This document shows, piece after piece, positions 1 through 5,472 of a DNA stretch of 5,472 bases. Origin of the DNA: Deltaproteobacteria bacterium. Lineage in GTDB: Bacteria; Desulfobacterota; Dissulfuribacteria; Dissulfuribacterales; QOAL01. The notes under the pieces are model-generated. The model ran no database searches and was not told the origin of the DNA. It saw only the letters and a program-made list of their open reading frames with translations. How positions within the stretch are numbered: the stretch's first letter is position 1; every line of letters starts with the position of its first letter. The stretch covers positions 1-5,472 of the forward strand of contig JALWJV010000074.1 of assembly GCA_026996955.1 (NCBI GenBank). Reading direction: 5' to 3'. The position numbers and the translations under genes were made by a program.

Positions 1-1345
1 CAAGAAGTACCGCGTAAGCATTAAACCTGATTCGGAACTGGTTGATCTTGTAACTGTAACCCCGCCCAATCTCCCCCTTGTGCTCCAGGTAGGCTCAAAT
101 CCCCCTGTTGATCTGCGTACAGTGCTTTTCAAGGCAGACAAGGAAGGGCTCGACATCACAGGGCCTTCCCTTGAAGGCAAGCTCAGGTTTACAGCCGAGC
201 TTTCCGACGGGCTAAAGGTTAAAAAAATCTTTACCTTCACAAGGGGCAGATATCTTGTTGATATGCAGATAGTGGTTACCGGGGGGCCTGCAATGGTAAG
301 CTCCGTTGCCCTGTACAACATGCCCTTTGGCGAGACAAGCCGTTACATCTTTTCCGGTCCAAGTTATGTTGCCAAGGGTGAACTTGAAGAAGTCAAGCTT
401 GATCCCGGTGAGGCAGTTGCCTACACTGGGGCACTGGACTGGGCAGGTTATGGGGATAACTATTTCTGTACCACCATTATTCCTGCCATTGCATCAGGCC
501 CCTATGATCTCCAGATAAGAAAGCTTGATGAAGCAGGGCTTACCCATCTGCAGCTTACAAACCTCAAGCCACACCCCCATCCTGCTGAAGGCGGCACTGA
601 AATATTCCGAGCAGGGCTCTATTTTGGCCCAAAGGAAATTCAGCGCCTGAAGGCAATCGGCCACGACCTGGTAAAGACCATCAACTTCGGCTGGTTTGAC
701 GTTATTGCAAAACCGGTTCTGTACCTGCTTCAGTTTTTCTACAGGTACACCCACAACTACGGCTGGTCCATCATTATCGTCACCATACTGATGAAGGTTG
801 CATTCTTTCCCCTTGCCCACAAGGGGGCAAAGTCCATGAAGACCATGCAGAAGCTGCAGCCAAAGCTTAAAAAGCTCAAGGAAAAGTATGGGGACGACAA
901 GGTGAAGATGCAGCAGGAGATGATGCAGCTTTACCGCACCTACAAGGTCAATCCAATGAGCGGCTGCCTGCCAATGGTGCTCCAGATACCCGTGTTCTTT
1001 GCACTCTACAAGGTGCTGCTGCAGGCCATTGAGCTTCGCCATGCCCCTTTCATGTGGTGGATCAACGATCTTTCCGCCCCTGACAGGCTTATGATTCCAG
1101 GGGTTGAGATCCCGTACCTTGGGGGAATACCTGTGCTTACCCTGCTTATGGGTGTCTCCATGTACTTTCAGCAGAAGCTGAGCCCTTCATCACTTGATCC
1201 AACACAGGCAAAGATGATGCAGTTCCTTCCTGTAATCTTTACCTTTATGTTTATTAACTTTCCATCAGGACTGGTGCTGTACTGGCTGCTTAACAACCTG
1301 TTCTCAATAGCGCAGCAGGTATATGTGAACAAGTTTACTGACTGA
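1..1345 (+). CDS. yidC: Membrane protein insertase YidC, 5'-truncated by window start
   Basis: YidC inserts and folds inner-membrane proteins, alone or with the Sec translocon. The frame is open from base 2 (first whole codon) to the TGA at 1343-1345, giving 447 residues; the signal-anchor first membrane segment and the start of the periplasmic domain lie before the window. The GTG at base 80 is internal. Residues up to about 205 (numbered from base 2) are the beta-rich periplasmic domain of the Gram-negative type, ending near a YFGPKE motif. The 60KD_IMP core follows: an amphipathic helix and membrane segment (about 234-272), a Lys-rich cytoplasmic hairpin containing MQKLQPKLKKLKEKYGDDK, a segment starting GCLPMVLQIPVFFALY, then the last membrane segments including FPSGLVLYWLLNN. 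The groove position that is Arg366 in E. coli is Lys265 here. The C-terminus is short, with no basic ribosome-binding tail. Next gene is jag, 77 bases downstream. Identification is secure. Confidence 0.97.
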   Translation, partial: KKYRVSIKPDSELVDLVTVTPPNLPLVLQVGSNPPVDLRTVLFKADKEGLDITGPSLEGKLRFTAELSDGLKVKKIFTFTRGRYLVDMQIVVTGGPAMVSSVALYNMPFGETSRYIFSGPSYVAKGELEEVKLDPGEAVAYTGALDWAGYGDNYFCTTIIPAIASGPYDLQIRKLDEAGLTHLQLTNLKPHPHPAEGGTEIFRAGLYFGPKEIQRLKAIGHDLVKTINFGWFDVIAKPVLYLLQFFYRYTHNYGWSIIIVTILMKVAFFPLAHKGAKSMKTMQKLQPKLKKLKEKYGDDKVKMQQEMMQLYRTYKVNPMSGCLPMVLQIPVFFALYKVLLQAIELRHAPFMWWINDLSAPDRLMIPGVEIPYLGGIPVLTLLMGVSMYFQQKLSPSSLDPTQAKMMQFLPVIFTFMFINFPSGLVLYWLLNNLFSIAQQVYVNKFTD

Positions 1346-1368
1346 GAAGATTCATCCATGATATCCAT

Positions 1369-1402
1369 GCGAAGATTTTAAAAAATATTCTTTCATCTTC
1401 GC
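1369..1402 (+). repeat. Inverted repeat (stem-loop) in the yidC-jag spacer
   Basis: GCGAAGAT (1369-1376) is followed after 18 bases by its exact reverse complement ATCTTCGC (1395-1402). The loop is AT-rich. No T-run follows the 3' arm on either strand, so this is not a standard intrinsic terminator. The sequence GAAGATT also occurs at 1346-1352, right after the yidC stop, so the 3' arm has two possible partners. It may be an RNA stability or processing hairpin that sets jag level relative to yidC; that is inference. It ends 20 bases before the chosen jag start. Confidence 0.4.
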
Positions 1403-1422
1403 CTACCTTGCGGAATGTATAT

Positions 1423-2502
1423 ATGACTAAGAATAAAGAAATGCTGGAATTTGCTGATAAGACAGTTGAGCGTGCCATTGAGGCGGCATGCCGTCATTTC
1501 AATGTTGACAAGGAACAGCTTGAAATCAAACTGATTACCAGGGGTTCAACCGGGCTGTTTGGTCTTGGAGGAAGACGGGCAAAGATCACTGCCTGCCTGA
1601 AAAATGGCGTGGAACAGGGCAAGTCTGAAGCCGTACCAGAGAGTGAAACTACAGATTCGGTTGAAGCCCCTGAGGCAGCAGAGGTAACTGGCAGCACCAA
1701 GGATAGCGAAGCATCGCTCTCAGATTATTCTGCTCCTGAAGAGGACTCCCGGGATGAAGAGATAAGTTCTGGAGCAGGCACATTCGATGCCTCTGCCTAT
1801 GCCCCTGGCGATGAGGATGAATCCCTTCCCAGGGAGGAAATCCAGGTGCAGATATCTGATTATTCCCCGGATGGTGAAGACCAGCAGGAAGAGGGGGGGC
1901 AGGCGTTGGCTGAAGCCCCGGAAGAGGAAAAAGCGGAGCCAAAGGCACAGGAAGATACAGGGGAGCAGGAGACTTCCGAGGTGCTATCAGACGAGATGCT
2001 TGAGCGCCTTGAAAAGGCAAGGGTCTTTACTGCCCAGATACTGGACAAGGCCGGGCTTGATGCAATTGTTGAAATACATACAGATGTAAAGGAACCCTTC
2101 CTTGAAATCTCAGGAGAAGATATCTCTCTTATTATTGGTAAGGATGGCAGCACCCTTGACTCCATTGAGTACCTGGTAAACCTCAACCTGAAACGGGCAG
2201 ATGAAAAGGGCGGCAGACGCATCCCTATTGATGCCCAGGGCTACAGGGCCAAGCGGGAGGAGGGGCTCAGGCGCACTGCTGAAAAACTTGCATACAAGGC
2301 AAGAAAGACAAGGCGGTCAGTTGCCATGGCTCCCATGAATTCAAGGGAAAGGCGGGTTGTGCACATGGCTGTCAAGGCCATCAGCGGCGTTAAAACCCAC
2401 AGCACAGGTGATGGCCGCATGCGGAAGGTGATAATCACACCTGTGAAAAAGGGAAATGGCGGTCGCAAACCACACCAGAGGCGTAATAACCGCAGGGGAT
2501 AG
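1423..2502 (+). CDS. jag: RNA-binding protein Jag/KhpB (Jag-N, KH, R3H)
   Basis: Jag (KhpB, also EloR/SpoIIIJ-associated) is a cytoplasmic RNA-binding protein. In Gram-positives it pairs with KhpA and affects cell elongation and division; its role in Gram-negatives is less clear. The 359-residue product has a Jag-N domain at about 1-60 with the signature GSTGLFGLGGRRAKI, then an acidic low-complexity linker at about 66-190 rich in Glu, Asp, Ser and Pro. A KH domain follows, with its GxxG loop as GKDG (239-242), then an R3H domain with the Arg-x3-His motif RRVVH (310-314) and a basic tail rich in Arg, Lys and Asn. The ATG at 1423 was chosen over the upstream in-frame TTG at 1408 because a weak GCGGA ribosome site (1410-1414) sits 8 bases before it and Jag-N then starts at the usual distance. 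An ATG at 1441 is a poorer alternative. It lies between yidC and mnmE, as in many bacteria, and is probably co-transcribed with them. Confidence 0.94.
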   Translation: MTKNKEMLEFADKTVERAIEAACRHFNVDKEQLEIKLITRGSTGLFGLGGRRAKITACLKNGVEQGKSEAVPESETTDSVEAPEAAEVTGSTKDSEASLSDYSAPEEDSRDEEISSGAGTFDASAYAPGDEDESLPREEIQVQISDYSPDGEDQQEEGGQALAEAPEEEKAEPKAQEDTGEQETSEVLSDEMLERLEKARVFTAQILDKAGLDAIVEIHTDVKEPFLEISGEDISLIIGKDGSTLDSIEYLVNLNLKRADEKGGRRIPIDAQGYRAKREEGLRRTAEKLAYKARKTRRSVAMAPMNSRERRVVHMAVKAISGVKTHSTGDGRMRKVIITPVKKGNGGRKPHQRRNNRRG

Positions 2503-2558
2503 CTGCGTGCCTTGCTGGAGGGTCAGGGATTCCCTTAAAAAGCGTTTCACGCTGACAC

Positions 2559-3995
2559 ATGACATTGCTTCGTGAAAATGACACCATTGCTGCCATTGCA
2601 ACACCTGTTGGCCCTGGCGGCATAGGTGTTGTAAGGGTCAGCGGCAGGCTTGCCCGCAGATTTTTTAATACCCTGTTTCATCCCAAAAAGGCTGTCAAAA
2701 ATCCTGAGAGCCACAGGCTCTATTACGGCTGGTTTATTGATCCTGAAACCGGCGGGGTAATTGATGAGGTCCTTGCGGTTTTGATGAAGGCGCCTCACAG
2801 CTACACCACTGAAGATGTGCTTGAAATACAGTGCCACAGCGGCCCTGCCGTAATAAACCGCATTCTTGAAATTTTCCTTTCATCAGGCGCAAGGCTTGCC
2901 GATCCCGGCGAGTTTACCCGAAGGGCCTTTTTGAATGGCAGGATTGACCTTACCCAGGCAGAGGCAGTGGCAGAACTTGCCTCTGCAAAATCAAACTCCG
3001 CAGGACGGCTTGCCATATCCCTGCTTCAGGGCAGACTTTCAGAAAAGGTCAATGCTGTACGTGATGTACTGAAAGACTGTCTTGCCTCCATTGAAGTTGC
3101 CATAGATTATCCGGAAGAAGACGTTGAAATCCTTGATGAGTATGACATCAAATCAAGGGTTCAAACCGGTGTAATTACGCCGTTAAAGGATCTTGTCTCC
3201 CAGTTTGACCGCTCCCGAATCTTCCGAACCGGTGTGCAGTGTCTAATTGCAGGCCGTCCCAATGTTGGCAAATCCAGCCTTCTTAATGCCCTTCTGTGCG
3301 AAGACCGCGCAATCGTAACCTCCATTCCCGGTACAACCAGGGACCCTGTTGAGGCTGAGCTTCAGATAGGCGGAATTTTAACAAAATTTATTGATACCGC
3401 AGGGATTCGTCCTGACCCTGACCCTGTTGAAGCAGTGGGCATTGAAAAGGCAGGCAGCATGTTTGAGACTGCTGATATAATCCTTTGGCTGATTGATGTG
3501 TCTGTTCCCCTGGGAAAGGACGATATTGAGGCAGGCAGGCTTATTGCCCGGTACGGCAGGTTTGATGATACTCTCCTTGTGTTCAGCAAAATAGATGTTC
3601 CCGGTGATGAATCAGGGCTTGAGCACCTTGCTGAACAAAGAGCGCTTGAAATTTCAGAGCAGTTTCCCCGGGCAGATACCGGAAACCCCGTGCTTCTCTC
3701 CTCCCGAACCGGGGCAGGGCTTTCTGCGCTTGAGCAGAGAGTTTCTGGGAAAATTATGCAATCAAACGGCACAGAGCCCCCGGAAATCGGGATTTCCCAA
3801 AGACATCGGGACGTACTTTCAAAGGCACTTAATGCCTCCAGACGGGGACTTTCGGCACTTGATTCAGGGATGAGTCCTGAGATAGCTGCACTTGAGCTCA
3901 GGGCTGCACTCTCTGATCTCTCAGAGGTGACAGGGGAGGGGGTTACCGAGAAGGTGCTGGATCGCCTGTTTTCAAGCTTCTGTCTTGGCAAGTAA
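2559..3995 (+). CDS. mnmE: tRNA modification GTPase MnmE (TrmE)
   Basis: MnmE works with MnmG to add the (carboxymethyl)aminomethyl group at C5 of the wobble uridine (U34) of certain tRNAs, using a tetrahydrofolate one-carbon unit, FAD and GTP hydrolysis. The protein has 478 residues (E. coli 454). The N-terminal folate-binding domain starts with DTIAAIATPVGPGGIG (8-23), with CHSGP at 92-96 and PGEFTRRAFLNGR at 116-128. A helical domain flanks the G domain: G1 GRPNVGKSS (232-240, Asn235 matching the potassium-binding Asn226 of E. coli), G2 GTTRD (258-262), G3 DTAG (279-282), Glu291 aligning with catalytic Glu282, G4 SKID (343-346, usually NKxD) and G5 SSRTG (381-385). The C-terminus is FCLGK with the conserved Cys475, so the gene is complete. 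A short tandem CCTGAC repeat (3411-3426) encodes Pro-Asp-Pro-Asp-Pro after G3. ATG 2559 is the only good in-frame start, although no clear Shine-Dalgarno precedes it; it lies 56 bases after jag. Confidence 0.97.
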   Translation: MTLLRENDTIAAIATPVGPGGIGVVRVSGRLARRFFNTLFHPKKAVKNPESHRLYYGWFIDPETGGVIDEVLAVLMKAPHSYTTEDVLEIQCHSGPAVINRILEIFLSSGARLADPGEFTRRAFLNGRIDLTQAEAVAELASAKSNSAGRLAISLLQGRLSEKVNAVRDVLKDCLASIEVAIDYPEEDVEILDEYDIKSRVQTGVITPLKDLVSQFDRSRIFRTGVQCLIAGRPNVGKSSLLNALLCEDRAIVTSIPGTTRDPVEAELQIGGILTKFIDTAGIRPDPDPVEAVGIEKAGSMFETADIILWLIDVSVPLGKDDIEAGRLIARYGRFDDTLLVFSKIDVPGDESGLEHLAEQRALEISEQFPRADTGNPVLLSSRTGAGLSALEQRVSGKIMQSNGTEPPEIGISQRHRDVLSKALNASRRGLSALDSGMSPEIAALELRAALSDLSEVTGEGVTEKVLDRLFSSFCLGK

Positions 3996-4003
3996 TTTTT
4001 GTT

Positions 4004-4226
4004 TCTATTCAGCGTATTAACGCAGTGATTAAGGTACGTGAATGGACTTGTTTTTCCGTTCCGGAGAATAATTTCTTGTTTTTCTAAGGCTTGCTTTGCC
4101 AAAATCGCGAAACTCGCTCGTGCCTCGCTCAGACAGACGCGATTTTTGTGGCTGCGCTTCGCCAAGAAAAACTACGAAATTCTTCAAAGTCACTCCAAAA
4201 CAAGACCATTCACTGCACTGAATAGA
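4004..4226. repeat. Large imperfect palindrome (~223 bases), possible dispersed palindromic element
   Basis: Nested inverted segments pair across the whole stretch. TCTATTCAG (4004-4012) pairs with 4218-4226, all 9 bases. The 17 bases at 4038-4054 (GTGAATGG, one mismatch, CTTGTTTT) pair with 4197-4213. AATTTC (4070-4075) pairs with 4176-4181, and GTTTTTCT (4078-4085) with 4165-4172. GGC (4088-4090) pairs with 4161-4163, and AAAATCGCG (4101-4109) with 4138-4146. The unpaired stretches between the second and third segments are 15 bases on each side. The DNA or RNA could fold into one long interrupted hairpin. Its position right after mnmE, facing rmuC, would suit a bidirectional transcript end. 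Its regular architecture also resembles small palindromic repeats (REP/BIME- or MITE-like) that settle between convergent genes. No target-site duplication is evident, and copy number cannot be seen from one window. Confidence 0.8.
4101..4146. repeat. Central stem-loop of the palindrome
   Basis: A perfect 9-bp stem, AAAATCGCG (4101-4109) with CGCGATTTT (4138-4146), encloses a 28-base loop. The loop holds two direct copies of CTCGCTC (4113-4119 and 4124-4130) spaced 11 bases apart. An alternative small hairpin, GCGA (4107-4110) with TCGC (4114-4117), competes with the main stem. A T5 run (4143-4147) overlaps and ends one base past the 3' arm on the + strand, so this core could contribute to terminating mnmE transcription. 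That function is an inference. Confidence 0.6.
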
Positions 4227-4300
4227 TACTACCTGGAATGTCGGATGAAATCATTTTCCCAAACTTTTGAAACGCTCAATTCAGGTACTGTTTTTTTGAT

Positions 4301-5472
4301 CTATTCCTCCAGCCCGTCAAGCAGATTAACAGGCATCTTTTTCTTTGCCCTTGCCCCAAGATCCTGCAATTTTAATGTGCGGCTCACAAGATTTCCCCTT
4401 CCTGCAACAAGCCTCTTTCTGGTTGTCTCATAGCTATCCATTGCTTTCTTAAGCTGGACACCGGTCTTTTCCAGGGCATCTGCAAACAGGACAAACTGAT
4501 CGTGAAGTTTTCCCGCCTCAGTCGCAATTTCAAGGGCATTACGGTTCTGGTACTCATGACGCCAGATATTGTAGATAATCTGCAAAGTTGCCATTAGCGT
4601 GGATGGGCCCACCAAAAGAATCTCATTCCTGAATGCCTCGTTAAACAGCTCGGGGTCGTGTTCAAAGGCAAGAAGCAGGGCGGGTTCAAGGGGCACAAAC
4701 ATAATCACCATATCCAGTGATTTTATGCCTGGAAGCCTGTTATATCCCTTACTGCCAAGGCTCTTTATGTGACTGCGTATTGAGGCAATATGTGCCTTTA
4801 TGTGTATTTTGCGTTCCTGTTCATCTTCTGCACTGTGGTATTTTTCATAGGCAACCAGGGAGACCTTGGAATCAATTACGATGTCCTTACCCTCTGGCAG
4901 GTGCACAATAACGTCCGGCTGCAGACGCCTGCTGTCTTCTGTCTGAACGCTTACCTGAACCTCATACTCTCGCCCCTTCCTTAGACCCGATTCTTCCAGG
5001 ATGCGCTGAAGCTGAATCTCACCCCAGTTTCCCCTCTGCTTGCTGTCACCCTTAAGTGCCCTGGCAAGATTTGTGGCCTCCCTGCCAAGCCTCTCATTCA
5101 TATCCTTAAGAAGCCTTATCTCTGTAAGAAGAGATGCCCGTTCACGGTTTTCTGTATCGTAAATTGTCTCTATCCTGCTTCTGAACTCATCAAGCTGGCT
5201 GCTTAAAGGCGCAATGACAGACTGCACACCTTCCCTGTTGAGCTGGCTGAATGCCTGTTTTTTCTCTTCAAATATTCGATTTGCAAGGTTTTCAAACTGG
5301 ATTGTAAGCCGTTCCTCTGCCTGCTTAAGCAGCTCAATCTGTTCCTGAGCATTTTGTAACTGCTGGGTACGCTCTGCATCAAGTGCGACAAAACGCTCCC
5401 GCAGGGCCTGATGCTCTGCCTCAAGGCTACTGCGTCTGTCCCTCTCCTCAAGAAGCTCTCTTCCAAGGGTTC
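4301..5472 (-). CDS. rmuC: DNA recombination protein RmuC, N-terminus beyond window end
   Basis: RmuC family proteins limit recombination at inverted repeats in E. coli and carry a restriction-endonuclease-like (PD-(D/E)xK) fold after a coiled coil, usually with an N-terminal membrane anchor. The frame is open from 5470 (first whole codon) down to the TAG at 4301-4303, giving 389 residues; the GTG at 5227 is internal and not the start. Residues 1 to about 140 are charged, Glu/Gln/Arg/Leu-rich coiled coil. The nuclease-like core has GNWGE (147-151), a Pro-Asp pair in RLQPDVIVHLPEG (PD at 185-186) and IDSKVSL (199-205), which supply the expected acidic and lysine residues. KGYNRLPG and MFVPLEPALL follow, then a helical C-terminal domain ending DGLEE. 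The N-terminal anchor, and perhaps 60-100 residues, lie outside the window. The gene converges on mnmE and is transcribed separately. Confidence 0.95.
   Translation of the reverse strand, partial: TLGRELLEERDRRSSLEAEHQALRERFVALDAERTQQLQNAQEQIELLKQAEERLTIQFENLANRIFEEKKQAFSQLNREGVQSVIAPLSSQLDEFRSRIETIYDTENRERASLLTEIRLLKDMNERLGREATNLARALKGDSKQRGNWGEIQLQRILEESGLRKGREYEVQVSVQTEDSRRLQPDVIVHLPEGKDIVIDSKVSLVAYEKYHSAEDEQERKIHIKAHIASIRSHIKSLGSKGYNRLPGIKSLDMVIMFVPLEPALLLAFEHDPELFNEAFRNEILLVGPSTLMATLQIIYNIWRHEYQNRNALEIATEAGKLHDQFVLFADALEKTGVQLKKAMDSYETTRKRLVAGRGNLVSRTLKLQDLGARAKKKMPVNLLDGLEE

Larger units (their letters stand above)
3996..4300. other. Convergent intergenic region between mnmE and rmuC
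   Basis: This 305-base stretch separates the 3' ends of two converging genes. Most of it (4004-4226) is the imperfect palindrome described separately, beginning 8 bases after the mnmE stop. The remaining 74 bases next to rmuC (4227-4300) hold a T7 run at 4291-4297, preceded only by a 3-bp stem, so I do not call an intrinsic terminator. Open frames cross the region on both strands, but they arise from the palindrome or run antisense to mnmE and rmuC. I see no convincing small gene, tRNA or promoter here. Confidence 0.7.

Noticed and set aside
494..1042. 182-codon minus-strand open frame within yidC
   Set aside because: Antisense shadow of the conserved YidC core. The His/Leu-rich composition is typical of a reverse frame and there is no domain.
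2525..2535. AGGGA-T-TCCCT near-palindrome after jag
   Set aside because: A one-base loop cannot fold as a hairpin at this length, and no T-run follows. Probably chance.
2537..2553. On the minus strand, AGCG-TGAAA-CGCT followed by a T-run, resembling a terminator
   Set aside because: The stem has only 4 bp and no minus-strand gene ends here.
3362..4165. Long 267-codon open frame on the minus strand overlapping the 3' half of mnmE
   Set aside because: It is antisense to a clearly real gene, its translation is Ser-rich shadow sequence, and its first third comes from the palindrome. No recognisable domain.
4004..4226. CRISPR array or integron attC site as an explanation for the repeats
   Set aside because: There are no regularly spaced direct repeats with unique spacers, and no attC-type core sites or integrase nearby. 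The pattern is a single nested inverted repeat.
4282..4297. CAG-GTA-CTG followed by a T7 run, a possible + strand terminator for mnmE
   Set aside because: The stem is only 3 bp, too weak for an intrinsic terminator. The palindrome upstream is the better candidate for ending transcription.

Overview
The window is ordinary chromosomal housekeeping DNA from a Gram-negative bacterium. It is most likely a member of the Desulfobacterota (former Deltaproteobacteria, Desulfobacterales-like). That placement is an inference from three things: YidC of the large-periplasmic-domain type found in bacteria with an outer membrane, a full-length Jag/KhpB encoded next to it (unusual in gammaproteobacteria), and the general look of the proteins. 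No rRNA or marker gene is present to confirm it.

Layout. Bases 1-1345 (+) hold the 3' part of yidC, cut by the window start. A 77-base spacer with an 8-bp inverted repeat follows. Bases 1423-2502 (+) are jag/khpB, an RNA-binding protein with Jag-N, KH and R3H domains and a long acidic linker. After 56 bases comes mnmE (2559-3995, +), complete. A 305-base convergent intergenic region (3996-4300) is dominated by an imperfect palindrome of about 223 bases. Bases 4301-5472 (-) hold the C-terminal part of rmuC, whose N-terminus lies beyond the window end. Two of the tracked open frames begin at internal GTG codons (80 in yidC, 5227 on the minus strand in rmuC). Both genes stay open to the window edges, so those codons are not the real starts.

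How the genes work together. yidC-jag-mnmE is the distal part of the well-known rpmH-rnpA-yidD-yidC-jag-mnmE cluster near the replication origin. It combines membrane-protein insertion, RNA binding and modification of the tRNA wobble uridine. The three genes are co-directional with short spacers and no recognisable terminator between them, so one transcript is likely. rmuC points the opposite way and is a separate unit.

The one structure the genes do not explain is the palindrome between mnmE and rmuC. Its paired segments are nested at roughly matching distances on both sides of a central hairpin, which looks like a mobile or dispersed palindromic repeat unit or a large bidirectional terminator. 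I see no new multi-gene system. The smaller points of interest are a serine in place of asparagine in the MnmE G4 motif, a lysine at the YidC groove position, a repeated motif in the Jag linker, and the inverted repeat between yidC and jag.
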